A stretch of 64,000 nucleotides of DNA from Halococcus sediminicola. GTDB lineage: Archaea; Halobacteriota; Halobacteria; Halobacteriales; Halococcaceae. The translations under genes were made by a program, and so were the position numbers. This document shows, piece after piece, positions 33,370 through 41,938 of this stretch. The notes beneath the pieces were generated by a model that was not told where the DNA came from, made no database searches, and saw only the letters and a list, made by a program, of their open reading frames with translations. The stretch spans positions 372,001-436,000 of the forward strand of contig NZ_BBMP01000022.1 in assembly GCF_000755245.1 (NCBI RefSeq). The letters run 5' to 3'. The number at the start of each line of letters is the position of its first letter. The first letter of the stretch is position 1.

Positions 33370-35082
33370 ATGCTGGCACAGACGGTCGCGGCGACCGAAA
33401 TCAACCTGCTCGTCGTCTTCATGATCGCCGCGGGCGTCGGCATCTTCGTCGCCAAGGTCGGTCGCTTTCCCTACACCATCGCGCTCCTGCTCGCCGGGTT
33501 CGGCATCTCCGGCATCCAAGCGATATTCGGGATCCAACTGTTCGACGTCCAGCTCTCACACGACCTCATCCTCCTCGTGCTCCTGCCGCCGCTGTTGTTC
33601 GAGGGTGCGGCGACGACCGACCTCGAATCCTTCCGTGAAAACTTCGTGCCGATCATCACGCTCGCGGTGCCCGGCGTGTTGCTCTCGGTGCTCGTGCTCG
33701 GCTATCTCGGCCAGTTCGCCTTTGGCTTTCCCCTCCTGATTTCGCTGTTGTTCGCCGCGATGATCCTGCCCACCGACCCGGTGAGCGTGCTCGCGCTGTT
33801 CGACGAACTCGGCGCGCCGGAGCGGCTCTCGACGCTCGTCGAGGGTGAGAGCCTCCTCAACGACGGCGTCGGCGTCGTCGTCTTCACGGCACTGTTGGCG
33901 CTCGCCGAGGAGGCCAGACGGACCGGCCTGTCGGCGTCCGAACTGCTCACGCTGCGCGAGATCGGGACGACCACCCTCGACATCCTCGTGACGAGTGTCG
34001 GCGGAATGGTCGTCGGGCTCCTCGCGGGCTACGCCATCTACCGCGTGATGGTCAACCTCGACGAACACATGACCGAGATCGTCCTCACGCTGATCCTCAC
34101 CTACGGGAGCTTCCTGCTCGCCGAACACTACCTCCACGTCTCGGGGGTTATCGCCACCGTCGTCGCGGGACTGTTCATCGGCAACCGCGGCGTCGAGTAC
34201 GCGATGAGTCCACAGACGAAACTGTCGATCTTCAACACCCTGGAGACTGCGGCGTTCATCGTCAACACGTTCATCTTCGTCGCCATCGGCGCGACGACGC
34301 CCATCCGTCAACTGGGTGATTTCGCCGTTCCCATCGCGATCGCCATCGTCCTCGTGTTGCTCGCGCGCGCCGTAGTGGTCTATCCGCTCACCGCGCTCAC
34401 GAACCGCGTTGCGACCAGCAAGGTGCCCCTCGACTACCAGCACGTGATGGTCTGGGGCGGGCTACACGGCTCGATTCCGGTCGCGCTCGTGCTCGGACTC
34501 CCGCCCGGGTTCGAGCCGGGCGGCAAGCTCCGGGCGATGGTCTTCGGCGTCGTCGCGTTCAGTCTCGTGGTGCAGGGATTGACGATGCCGCGCCTGCTCA
34601 ACGGGCTGGGCATCGCCACCCGCTCGTCCGACCAGCAGCTCTACGAACTGCTCAACGGGCGGGCACGGGCGACCGACGCCGCACTCGACGCCGCCGAGAG
34701 CCTCCGCCAGCGTGGTGACATTCCGGGCGACGTCTACGAGGACTTCACCGCCGAGTACGAGCGCGAGCAGGAAGACCTCCGACACGCGATTTCACAACTG
34801 ATGCAAGAACACCCGGACCTCCGGCGCGAGGAGCTGCTCATCGGCGAGCGCAGGCTGCTCCAGCGCGAGAAAAACGCCATCCGCGAGGCGGTGCGCAACG
34901 GCGTCATCGGCGGCGACATCGGCGATCGCCTGCTCGAAGAGGTGGACCTGAAACTCGACCGCATCAACGACGGCCAGAGCACCGTCGACGAACGCGAGGA
35001 GGGCTACGAGGAGTTCTGGCGCACGCAGGCCGCCGAGTTCGGTCTCGACATCGAACCGAAAGGCGAGGGCGCGGACGACTGA
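33370..35082 (+). CDS. nhaP: NhaP-type Na+/H+ antiporter (CPA1)
   Basis: The 570-residue protein has about 12 transmembrane helices (residues 15-400). The CPA1 ion site is in AAMILPTDPVSVLALFDELG and EGESLLNDGVGVVVF, which holds the paired Asn-Asp. A long cytosolic C-terminal tail (about 405-570), rich in charged helices, is typical of archaeal NhaP and often regulatory. The ATG at 33370 is chosen because TTTAA at 33340-33344 lies about 28 bases upstream; a GTG at 33364 is also possible. It exports Na+ in exchange for H+, fitting a salt-dwelling cell. Confidence 0.93.
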   Translation: MLAQTVAATEINLLVVFMIAAGVGIFVAKVGRFPYTIALLLAGFGISGIQAIFGIQLFDVQLSHDLILLVLLPPLLFEGAATTDLESFRENFVPIITLAVPGVLLSVLVLGYLGQFAFGFPLLISLLFAAMILPTDPVSVLALFDELGAPERLSTLVEGESLLNDGVGVVVFTALLALAEEARRTGLSASELLTLREIGTTTLDILVTSVGGMVVGLLAGYAIYRVMVNLDEHMTEIVLTLILTYGSFLLAEHYLHVSGVIATVVAGLFIGNRGVEYAMSPQTKLSIFNTLETAAFIVNTFIFVAIGATTPIRQLGDFAVPIAIAIVLVLLARAVVVYPLTALTNRVATSKVPLDYQHVMVWGGLHGSIPVALVLGLPPGFEPGGKLRAMVFGVVAFSLVVQGLTMPRLLNGLGIATRSSDQQLYELLNGRARATDAALDAAESLRQRGDIPGDVYEDFTAEYEREQEDLRHAISQLMQEHPDLRREELLIGERRLLQREKNAIREAVRNGVIGGDIGDRLLEEVDLKLDRINDGQSTVDEREEGYEEFWRTQAAEFGLDIEPKGEGADD

Positions 35083-35176
35083 GCAGTCGTCGGAAGCGAA
35101 CAGTCGTCCGATGGCGAGCGCGCTATCCGGAAAATCGAGACACGAACAGAAGCGCCCAGTGGTATCGTTTCAGCCG

Positions 35177-35205
35177 CGGTACGGCCCGTGAATCGGCCGT
35201 GACCG
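35177..35205. terminator. Hairpin between convergent genes
   Basis: CGGT-a-CGGCC and GGCCG-tg-ACCG form an imperfect stem with a loop of about eight bases in the gap between nhaP (ends 35082) and the NifU-type gene (ends 35209). Placement between convergent genes suits a bidirectional terminator, but a U-tract is short or absent, so this is tentative. I see no gene in the 126-base gap. Confidence 0.3.
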
Positions 35206-35208
35206 GTT

Positions 35209-35574
35209 TCAGAACGGGGCCTGCGGGCCTTCGTCGTCGTCGGTCGTCTCGCCGGGGAAGGAGGGACTCATCCCGCCGCCACCGAAGCCGGCGTCGCCCG
35301 CACCGCCGCCACCCATCCCGGTGTTTGCGTGGACCTGGTTGATCTCGGGGATCTCCTTGACCATCCGGCTCTTGATCGCCTGGATGGTCATCGGCGAGAT
35401 GCCACAGCCCGAACAGGCCCCGCCGAGCGCGACGGTCACTTCACCGGACTCGCGGTCGAGGTCCTGAATCGCGGCGCTGCCGCCGTGCATCTGGATCTGC
35501 GGGAAGTTCCGGCGCAGGAAGTTCGAGATCTCCTCGCGCAGGTCGTCGTCGTTGCTTTGGGTCTCCGTGCTCAT
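35209..35574 (-). CDS. NifU C-terminal domain Fe-S scaffold protein
   Basis: The 121-residue protein contains the NifU/NFU C-terminal domain: NFPQIQMHGGSAAIQDLDRESGEVTVALGGACSGCGISPMTIQAIKSRMV. The CxxC at Cys54 and Cys57 can hold a transient 4Fe-4S cluster for delivery to target proteins. The tail is unusual, a Gly/Met-rich stretch (GMGGGGAGDAGFGGGG) and an acidic end. It probably works with SufS (17079-18326) in the same pathway, although not linked in an operon. Confidence 0.92.
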   Translation of the reverse strand: MSTETQSNDDDLREEISNFLRRNFPQIQMHGGSAAIQDLDRESGEVTVALGGACSGCGISPMTIQAIKSRMVKEIPEINQVHANTGMGGGGAGDAGFGGGGMSPSFPGETTDDDEGPQAPF

Positions 35575-35599
35575 GGCTACGGGTAGGGCTGCACGCTTC

Positions 35600-35935
35600 T
35601 TAGACCTTTGGACTCCCTACATTGAGGTCGAACACGTTCGCCAGTTCGGCTTCGAGCGTCGCAACGTAGTCGGCGAGCACGCCCTCGAATTTCTCCTGGC
35701 CGACCACCGTCCCCGAAAGGCGCTCGTAGGGGTTCTCGGGGAGTTCGATCCGAAAACCGTCCTCCTCGTCGTAGAACGGCTCGCTCTCGTTCAACACCTG
35801 CTGGTCGATGGCGTGGACGAGTTCGGAGTCGTAGCGCTCGCCCATCGATTCGAAAGCGTTGCGGTAGGCGGTCTGGAGTTCGGGGAAGTAGTTCGCGTAC
35901 TTGTCCTCGAATTGTTCGGGACTGAACTCGGTCAT
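35600..35935 (-). CDS. DUF5783 family protein
   Basis: The 111-residue acidic protein (MTEFSPEQFEDKYANYFPEL, then AYRNAFESMGERYDSELVHAIDQQVLNESEPFYD) matches a family found in haloarchaea and annotated as DUF5783. No metal motif, signal or membrane segment is visible. An upstream in-frame extension to 36016 is rejected because its residues are unlike the family. It is 25 bases from the NifU-type gene on the same strand and may be co-transcribed. Function is unknown. Confidence 0.8.
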   Translation of the reverse strand: MTEFSPEQFEDKYANYFPELQTAYRNAFESMGERYDSELVHAIDQQVLNESEPFYDEEDGFRIELPENPYERLSGTVVGQEKFEGVLADYVATLEAELANVFDLNVGSPKV

Positions 35936-36027
35936 GGGTCGAGAACGCGCGGCAGGGACTAAAGCGAGAGGGTAGGCGGACGAGAGGCTGGGATGTTCGA
36001 AACTGATTTGCGACACATCCGTGAACG

Positions 36028-37125
36028 ATGGGCATGGACCCTCGCGTCCGCGAGCACGCGGCAGTCATCGTCGAGCACTGCTGTGACGTCTCCGCGGAGG
36101 ACAACGTCGTCATCGGGGCACCGTCGACCGCGGAAAACCTCGTCGTTGCACTCTACGAGAGGCTAGGTGAGCGCGGTGCCCGACCGGCGCTTCACTGGTC
36201 GAGCGCGCGGGCCGGTCGCGCCTACGCCCGTGCGATGAATCCCGACGACTACCGCACTGCCGAACATCGACTCGCGGAAATGGAAGAGACGGACGTCGTC
36301 ATCATGATCGGCGGGTCGCACAACACCGCCGAACAGAGCGACGTGAGCGCCGAAATGGGACCGGCGAGGAGTCGTGCCCACGAACCAATCCTCCAAGAGC
36401 GCCTCGAAAAGCAGTGGGTCCTCACCCAGCATCCCACGACCGGCAACGCCCAGAAAGCCGGGATGAGCACCGAAGCCTACGAGGACTTCGTCTACCGGGC
36501 CGTGAACAAGGACTGGGACGAACAGCGCGAGTTCCAAGCGCAACTGGTCGAGGTTCTCGACCCCGCGAACGAGGTACACATCGTCTCGGGCGATTCGACC
36601 GACCTCACGATATCGGTCGAGGGGATGCACGCCGTGAACGACAACGGTAAACTCAACTTGCCGGGCGGGGAGGTGTTCACCGCGCCGGTGCCCGATTCGG
36701 TGGAAGGTGAGGTTCACTTCGACAAGCCACTCGTCCGTTACGGACGGGAGATCCAGGACGTGCGACTCACTTTCGAGAAGGGCAAGGTGATCACCCACGA
36801 GGCCGCGAAGAACGAGGACCTGTTGACGTCGGTACTCGATACCGACGACGGCGCACGCCGACTCGGCGAGTTGGGCATCGGGATGAACCGCGACATCGAC
36901 CGCTTCAGCTACAACATGCTGTTCGACGAGAAGATGGGCGATACGATTCATCTGGCGCTCGGCGACGCCATCGACGAGTGTGTCCCGGAGGAAATGGAGG
37001 CGAACGAGAGCGCCCAGCACGTCGACATGATCGTCGATATGAGCGAGAATTCGAAAATCGAAGTCGACGGCGAGGTCGTCCAGCGCGACGGAACGTTCAG
37101 GTTCGAAGACGGTTTCGAGGGGTAG
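36028..37125 (+). CDS. M29 family metallo-aminopeptidase, copy 1
   Basis: The 365-residue protein matches the M29 (thermophilic aminopeptidase, AmpS/PepS) family. Metal-site blocks are visible: LPGGEVFTAPV (Glu), RLGELGIGMN (Glu), FSYNMLFDEKMGDTIHLALG (Tyr, His) and SAQHVDMIVDM (His, Asp). It removes N-terminal residues from peptides, with two metal ions. It is one of a tandem pair with closely similar sequence; the second copy starts 94 bases later. The tail ends GTFRFEDGFEG. A MD start six bases downstream (36034) is equally possible. Confidence 0.92.
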   Translation: MGMDPRVREHAAVIVEHCCDVSAEDNVVIGAPSTAENLVVALYERLGERGARPALHWSSARAGRAYARAMNPDDYRTAEHRLAEMEETDVVIMIGGSHNTAEQSDVSAEMGPARSRAHEPILQERLEKQWVLTQHPTTGNAQKAGMSTEAYEDFVYRAVNKDWDEQREFQAQLVEVLDPANEVHIVSGDSTDLTISVEGMHAVNDNGKLNLPGGEVFTAPVPDSVEGEVHFDKPLVRYGREIQDVRLTFEKGKVITHEAAKNEDLLTSVLDTDDGARRLGELGIGMNRDIDRFSYNMLFDEKMGDTIHLALGDAIDECVPEEMEANESAQHVDMIVDMSENSKIEVDGEVVQRDGTFRFEDGFEG

Positions 37126-37218
37126 CGAACGTTTTTGATGCAGCTCCTTCCGAATTCCGACCGACAGTAGACGTTCGGGTTTCGAAACTGGTTTGCACAG
37201 TCCGAGAATCGATGGGAC

Positions 37219-38319
37219 ATGGACCCACGAGTGCGCGAGCACGCACAGTTGATCGCCGACGCCGTCGACCTCGGGGCTGGCGACGACTTTCTCATCAAAT
37301 CCGAGCCACCGGCCGACGACCTCGTGACCGCTCTCTACGAGGTCGCCGGCGAGCGCGGTGCGCATCCGCTCGCCATCCGAACGAACCGAAGCGGGCGGGC
37401 GATTCGAGCCTATCTCAACGCCGCCGACGAGAGCGAAGTGGAGTTCGAGACGCCCGCCCACCAGCGCGCGCTCGTCGAGGCCGCCGACTGCCACGCCATC
37501 ATCCGCGCCCACGAGAACGTCACCGAACTCGGCGACGTCGACCCGGACGTGAACTCGGCCTACGAGAAGGCTCACGGACCCATCCTCGAAGAGCGCCTCG
37601 GCGACCGCTGGACGCTGACCCAATATCCCACCCCTGCAAACGCCCAGCTCGCCGAGATGAGCACCGAAGCCTACGAGAACTTCGTCTACGACGCCATCCT
37701 GAAGGACTGGGACGAACAGGCCGAGTTCCAAGCCCAGTTAGTCGAGATCCTCGACCCGGCCGAGGAGGTCCGCATCGTCTCGGGCGAGAGTACCGATATT
37801 ACGATGTCCATCGCGGGCAACCACACCATCAACGACACCGATAGCCACAACCTGCCCGGCGGCGAGGTGTTCACGGCACCTGTCCCCGAAAGCGTGGAGG
37901 GCGAGGTCCACTTCGACAAACCCGTCTATCGCCGCGGGCGCGAGATCACCGACGTGCGACTCACCTTCGAGGACGGCGAGGTCGTGTCCCACGAAGCCGA
38001 GAAGAACGAGGACCTCCTGACGACGATCCTCGACACCGATGCTGGTGCGCGCCGTCTCGGCGAGTTGGGCATCGGGATGAACCGCGACATCGACCACTTC
38101 AGCTACAACATGCTGTTCGACGAGAAGATGGGCGACACAGTGCACATGGCCGTCGGCAGAGCCTACGACGACAATATCGGTGATGGCAACGAGCAGAACC
38201 AGAGCGCCCAGCACGTCGATATGATCGTCGATATGGGCGACGACTCGCGTATCGAGGTCGATGGCGAAGTCGTCCAACGCGACGGCACCTTCCGATTCGA
38301 GGACGGTTTCGAGGCGTAG
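37219..38319 (+). CDS. M29 family metallo-aminopeptidase, copy 2
   Basis: The 366-residue paralogue of the preceding gene has the same metal motifs (LPGGEVFTAPV, LGELGIGMN, FSYNMLFDEKMGDTVHMAVG, SAQHVDMIVDM). It diverges most in the N-terminal 110 residues, which may change peptide specificity. The tail is GTFRFEDGFEA, and the same 11 codons occur again downstream at 38388-38423. It starts with ATG at 37219, with no obvious separate promoter, so co-transcription with copy 1 is likely. Confidence 0.92.
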   Translation: MDPRVREHAQLIADAVDLGAGDDFLIKSEPPADDLVTALYEVAGERGAHPLAIRTNRSGRAIRAYLNAADESEVEFETPAHQRALVEAADCHAIIRAHENVTELGDVDPDVNSAYEKAHGPILEERLGDRWTLTQYPTPANAQLAEMSTEAYENFVYDAILKDWDEQAEFQAQLVEILDPAEEVRIVSGESTDITMSIAGNHTINDTDSHNLPGGEVFTAPVPESVEGEVHFDKPVYRRGREITDVRLTFEDGEVVSHEAEKNEDLLTTILDTDAGARRLGELGIGMNRDIDHFSYNMLFDEKMGDTVHMAVGRAYDDNIGDGNEQNQSAQHVDMIVDMGDDSRIEVDGEVVQRDGTFRFEDGFEA

Positions 38320-38321
38320 CG

Positions 38322-38381
38322 GTCGTTTTTAGCGCAGATTTTTGTGAGTGCCGAGCGAAGCGAGGGACGAAGCAAAAAGGT
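38322..38381 (+). repeat. Dispersed intergenic element, copy D (short form)
   Basis: The core GTTTTTAGCGCAGATTTTTG (38325-38344) follows the aminopeptidase stop directly. It is followed by GAGTGCCGAGCGAAGCGAGG, a small inverted repeat, and by CAAAAAGG, which mirrors the TTTTTG of the core. The match to copy A is TTTTTAGCG-tag/cag-TTTTTG. It separates the real gene end from a second, orphan copy of the aminopeptidase C-terminus. Confidence 0.6.
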
Positions 38382-38423
38382 GCGACTGGGACCTTCCGGT
38401 TCGAGGACGGCTTCGAGGCGTAA
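38382..38423 (+). pseudogene. Remnant C-terminus of a third M29 aminopeptidase
   Basis: After element copy D, the bases at 38388-38423 encode GTFRFEDGFEA and a stop, the same tail as copy 2 (38281-38319), with third-position changes and TAA instead of TAG. Homology extends a few bases upstream (TGCGAC) with a one-base shift. Nothing else of a gene is present. It looks like the scar of a deleted third tandem paralogue, or a duplication made when the element arrived. Confidence 0.6.
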
Positions 38424-38430
38424 TCAGTAA

Positions 38431-39126
38431 TCAGAACTCTTCCGTGTGTGGTCGGAGGTCGAGTTCGAGCGTCCACGCACTCGGGTCCTGTCCGACTAAG
38501 TGCCAGTAGCTTGCGGCGATGGCGTCGGGGTCGAGATACTCCTCTGGATTGTGGACCTCGCTGTCGGGCGGGCGGATGCCGCCGTCGATGACGACGTGGG
38601 CGACGTGAATACCTCGAGGACCGAGGTCGCGGGCCATCGACTCGGCCATGCCACGGACGGCGAACTTCGCCGTCGAAAAGGCGAGCGCGCCCTTGTTTCC
38701 TCGTACTGAGGAGGTCGCCCCCGTGAAGATCACCGTGCCGCTGCCCTCTTCGAGCATGTCCGCGACGGCCTCCTGTGAGCAGTGAAACCCGCCCTGAGTG
38801 CCGACCGCGAGCGCGTGCTCGAACTCCTCACCAGAGAGATCCATCAGTCGCTTCCACGCGCCGCCGCTCGCGTGATTGACGAGCACGTCGACGGGACCGA
38901 ACGCTTCGCGGACTTCATCGAAGCCCGCTTTGACCGCTTCGGCGTCGGTGATATCGGTCTGGACCGCAAGCGCGTCACCGTCCTCGTTCAGTTCGTCGGC
39001 GAGGTCTTCGATGAACTCCGCCGAGCGCGCGAACAGGCCGACCGCACAACCCTCGGCGACGAACTTTCGCGCTATCGACGCGCCCAGACCGGGACCGACG
39101 CCCGCGATGACGGCCGTTCGTGTCAT
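38431..39126 (-). CDS. Short-chain dehydrogenase/reductase lacking the catalytic Tyr
   Basis: The 231-residue SDR has a dinucleotide motif GVGPGLGASIARKF (residues 9-22) and the structural VNHASGGAW. The active-site region reads GATSSVRGNKGALAFSTAKFAVRG, so the usual Tyr of YxxxK is Phe150, with Lys154 kept. The Ser at about 139-140 is present. A subgroup of SDRs has this natural change, and altered or lost dehydrogenase activity is possible. It ends just short of the aminopeptidase scar and converges with it. Confidence 0.88.
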   Translation of the reverse strand: MTRTAVIAGVGPGLGASIARKFVAEGCAVGLFARSAEFIEDLADELNEDGDALAVQTDITDAEAVKAGFDEVREAFGPVDVLVNHASGGAWKRLMDLSGEEFEHALAVGTQGGFHCSQEAVADMLEEGSGTVIFTGATSSVRGNKGALAFSTAKFAVRGMAESMARDLGPRGIHVAHVVIDGGIRPPDSEVHNPEEYLDPDAIAASYWHLVGQDPSAWTLELDLRPHTEEF

Positions 39127-39197
39127 ACTCTCCTCTCGCCATCCAGCGCCAAAACCGTTCGGTGGCCGGCGGCGTTGCGGCCGCGGTGCGGTCGCGG

Positions 39198-39410
39198 TCC
39201 TTGGTGGATGAAGGGCGAGCGACTGAAAGGAGCGAGGGCTTCGGCGGAGGCGGTGCTGTGCGGAAAGTGTAGCATCCGTGCGAGTGAAACGAGCACGATT
39301 CGCCGCGAACGAGCCGTCGGCGAGTGAGCGGGTGTTTTTAGTCCAGGTTTTTGGTCGGGGTTCGAGTGAGCGCCGAAGGCGCGAGCGAGGACCCCGTCTG
39401 AAAAAGTGGG
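39198..39410 (+). repeat. Dispersed intergenic element, copy B (long form)
   Basis: This gene-free gap shares a series of ordered segments with 4082-4378: GGTGGATGAAGGGCGAG, GAGGGCTTCGGCGG, GTGCTGTGCGG, AGCATCCG, CGAGTGA and GAGTGAGCGGG. The core GTTTTTAGTCCAGGTTTTTG (39334-39353) follows, then a GGGGT ... GCGCC-GAA-GGCGC ... ACCCC inverted repeat and GAAAAAGTGGG. It lies downstream of the ferredoxin gene (minus strand) and upstream of the SDR gene. I see no gene in it. Confidence 0.6.
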
Positions 39411-39411
39411 T

Positions 39412-39801
39412 TTAGATAACGCGGTTCTGGAGGTAGTCGAGGTGTTTGGCGTTGTAGACGATCTTCACGGTGTCGGCGGCGGGGCTGCCGATGCAGGTCA
39501 GACGCACGTTGCGGTCCTCGACTTCCTCGTCGGAGAGGATCTGCTGCATGTCCATGTCGATCTCGCCCTCCTTGACGATGGCCGCGCAGTTGGCGCACGC
39601 GCCAGCGCGGCACGAGAAGGGCCAGTCGTAGCCCTGTGCTTCGGCGGCTTCGAGAATGTATTCCGATTCGTTGACGTCGAGCGAGCCGTAGTCCTCCTCG
39701 CCGAGACCGGCGTCTTCGGCCTTCTCGAAGAGGTCGTCGTCGTCGATCTCCCATCCCTGGTCGTCGAACACTTCGTAGTTGACGTATTCTACTGTGGGCA
39801 T
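39412..39801 (-). CDS. fdx: Halophilic [2Fe-2S] ferredoxin
   Basis: The 129-residue ferredoxin has the plant-type cluster ligands Cys64, Cys69, Cys72 (CRAGACANC) and Cys103. The acidic N-terminal insertion (residues 14-45) is the hallmark of haloarchaeal ferredoxins. It accepts electrons from 2-oxoacid:ferredoxin oxidoreductases. Its length matches well-known haloarchaeal ferredoxins. The ATG at 39801 is chosen because the longer upstream frame runs into the phosphate transporter gene. Confidence 0.95.
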   Translation of the reverse strand: MPTVEYVNYEVFDDQGWEIDDDDLFEKAEDAGLGEEDYGSLDVNESEYILEAAEAQGYDWPFSCRAGACANCAAIVKEGEIDMDMQQILSDEEVEDRNVRLTCIGSPAADTVKIVYNAKHLDYLQNRVI

Positions 39802-39857
39802 CACCCGCTGTTCTCGCCCCGGACTGTTAGATGTTGCTGTTTGCACCACCGAATCGC

Positions 39858-41045
39858 TCAAAAGACCGGGAGAAATCGAAAGACGAGGTAGGCCGCAACC
39901 GTCGAGATGGCGGGCACGAGGTTCTGGAGGGCGATGACCTTCGCGGTCGTGGTCGGTTCGAAGAGATCCGCGGCCGCCGGCACGTCCTCTTCGCCGATCG
40001 CCGGCGGCTCGTGCGCGTCTGGCGTGCCACCCTCGCCGACGGTCGGAACGTCGTCGCCGGCCAGCGCGTCTATCGACACGTCGGGTGGTTCCTCGACGGC
40101 CTCGGCGACGGTCGTCGTCCGGGTCGCTCGTCCCCAGCCGAGTCCGACGATGGACATCGTGGCGATGATAACCACACTTACTGGAATATCGAACCACGAC
40201 AGAACAGTGACGAGCGTCGAACTCACGACCGCGACCACGAGCGCCGCGAGCAGCGGCATCTCGGTGAGGTCATCGCCCATCGTGGCGATGGTCCGCCGGC
40301 CGATGGTGAACGCGCCAAGCCCGACCGCCACCCCCACGAGTAGCAGTCCCGGTTCCATCCCGAGCGTACCAGCCCCCACGAGCGGCGCGATGGCGTTGGC
40401 CGCGTTCGACGTGCCGGCGCTGAACGCGGTATAGCAGGCCACGGCGACCACCGCGACCGTGCCGACGGCCTCGCGCCGCGTGGTGTTCGTGCCGAGTTTC
40501 GGCCGCGGAACCGTTCCCGTGCGGTCGAGTGCGAGCAGCGATCCGTCGGATTGGTTGACGGCGAGCAAGCGGGCGAGTCGGGGGTAGTAGTACCGCCCGA
40601 TGACGCCGCTGACCCAGAAGGCGATGACTGGCGAGACGAGCCACCACGTGAGGATCTCGGTCATCGTCGCCCAGTCGAGCGCCTCGCTCGCCAGCCCCAG
40701 CCCCGCGATCGAGCCGACGCCGGTCATCGATGTCGAGGCCGGGACCCCCACGACGTTGGCGAGGAAGAGCGCGAATCCGATGAAAAAGAGCACGACGACG
40801 CTCGTCTCGGGCGTGAAGTAACTCGACGGGACGATCCGCCCGCCCATCGTCTTGACAACGCCACGCCCGACCGTCCAGCCGCCGAGGAAAAACGAGATCG
40901 TCATGAGCGCCGCCGCGCCGGTCTTCGAGACCGCGCTCGCGCCGGCGGCCGGCCCGAAGGCGACGCCGATGTTCGATCCGCCGACGTTGAAGCCGACGAA
41001 CACCGCGACCGCGAGACCGACGACGAAGAGAGCCGAGAGAGCCAT
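39858..41045 (-). CDS. Inorganic phosphate transporter (PiT family)
   Basis: The 395-residue membrane protein has about ten helices and the two PiT signatures: [19 protein letters not shown] in the N-terminal repeat (about residues 18-36) and [19 protein letters not shown] in the C-terminal repeat. A hydrophilic loop is near residues 170-190, and the acidic end of the protein is followed by a last helix. It imports phosphate with Na+ or H+. No PhoU partner is adjacent. Confidence 0.92.
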   Translation of the reverse strand: MALSALFVVGLAVAVFVGFNVGGSNIGVAFGPAAGASAVSKTGAAALMTISFFLGGWTVGRGVVKTMGGRIVPSSYFTPETSVVVLFFIGFALFLANVVGVPASTSMTGVGSIAGLGLASEALDWATMTEILTWWLVSPVIAFWVSGVIGRYYYPRLARLLAVNQSDGSLLALDRTGTVPRPKLGTNTTRREAVGTVAVVAVACYTAFSAGTSNAANAIAPLVGAGTLGMEPGLLLVGVAVGLGAFTIGRRTIATMGDDLTEMPLLAALVVAVVSSTLVTVLSWFDIPVSVVIIATMSIVGLGWGRATRTTTVAEAVEEPPDVSIDALAGDDVPTVGEGGTPDAHEPPAIGEEDVPAAADLFEPTTTAKVIALQNLVPAISTVAAYLVFRFLPVF

Positions 41046-41157
41046 GATCCCTCATACGATGCCGAACGGATAGTTCTTGCTCTCTCATCAGAAACCAGTT
41101 CGTAAGTTATCGGCGGCGATTCCGACGGGTTTAGGCCGGCGCTCACGGAGTGGCCCC

Positions 41158-41886
41158 ATGTTCGAGGGATACGAGGTGATCCCCGCCGTCGACGTGCAGG
41201 CGGGGGCGGTCGTCCAGCTCGTCGGCGGCGAGCGCGGCAGTGGAACGGAGTACGGCGACCCGGTCGAGGCGGCCGAGCGTTGGGTCGCGGCGGGCGCGCG
41301 CACGCTCCATCTCGTCGACCTCGATGGGGCCTTCGACGGCGAGCGCGAGAACGCGCCGGCGATCGAACGCATCGTCGAGGCGGTCGACGTTCCCGTGCAA
41401 CTGGGCGGCGGGATCCGTACCGCCGACGACGCTCGGACGCTGCTCGATAGCGGCGTCGAGCGCGTCATTCTGGGGACCGCAGCCGTCGAGAACCCGGCTC
41501 TCGTCACCGAAATCGGTGAGACCCATCCCGGACGGGTGCTCGTGAGCCTCGACGCCAAAGGCGGCGAAGTCGTCGTCGCGGGCTGGACCGAGGGCACAGG
41601 TTTGAATCCCGCCGCGGCGGCCGCCGAGTACGAAAAGCGCGGTGCGGGCGGGATCCTGTTCACCGACGTCGACGTCGAGGGTCGGCTGGAGGGTGTCGAC
41701 GCCGAGCGCGTGCGTCGCGTCGCCGAGGCGGTCTCGATCCCGGTCGTCGCCAGCGGCGGCGTCGGCACCATCGACGACATCCGGACGCTTCGGGAGGCGG
41801 GCGCGAGCGCGGTCGTCGTCGGCAGCGCGCTCTACGAGGGACGGTTCACACTGGAGGAGGCCGTCGAGAGCGTCGCGGACGAGTGA
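41158..41886 (+). CDS. hisA: HisA, ProFAR isomerase
   Basis: The 242-residue (beta-alpha)8 barrel isomerizes ProFAR in histidine synthesis. Catalytic Asp residues are in [17 protein letters not shown] (Asp near residue 11) and in [14 protein letters not shown]. Phosphate-binding loops are LGGGIRT and [11 protein letters not shown]. The ATG at 41158 gives the family N-terminus. hisB follows after 52 bases, and the regulator and YigZ genes follow with overlaps, so four genes may form one operon. Confidence 0.94.
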   Translation: MFEGYEVIPAVDVQAGAVVQLVGGERGSGTEYGDPVEAAERWVAAGARTLHLVDLDGAFDGERENAPAIERIVEAVDVPVQLGGGIRTADDARTLLDSGVERVILGTAAVENPALVTEIGETHPGRVLVSLDAKGGEVVVAGWTEGTGLNPAAAAAEYEKRGAGGILFTDVDVEGRLEGVDAERVRRVAEAVSIPVVASGGVGTIDDIRTLREAGASAVVVGSALYEGRFTLEEAVESVADE

Positions 41887-41938
41887 GGGCCATCTCACGG
41901 AGCACAACGGCCTTACGTCTGCCCGGGAGAGCACCCGT

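Noticed and set aside
37126-37218. Fifth copy of the dispersed element after aminopeptidase 1
   Set aside because: ACGTTTTTGATGCAGCTCC after the stop is reminiscent of the core, but the second T-tract, the inverted repeat and the A-tract are missing, so it may be chance or a decayed copy.
36163-37731. 522-codon frame spanning the antisense of both aminopeptidases
   Set aside because: It contains an internal duplication only because the two sense genes are paralogues. No independent coding signal.
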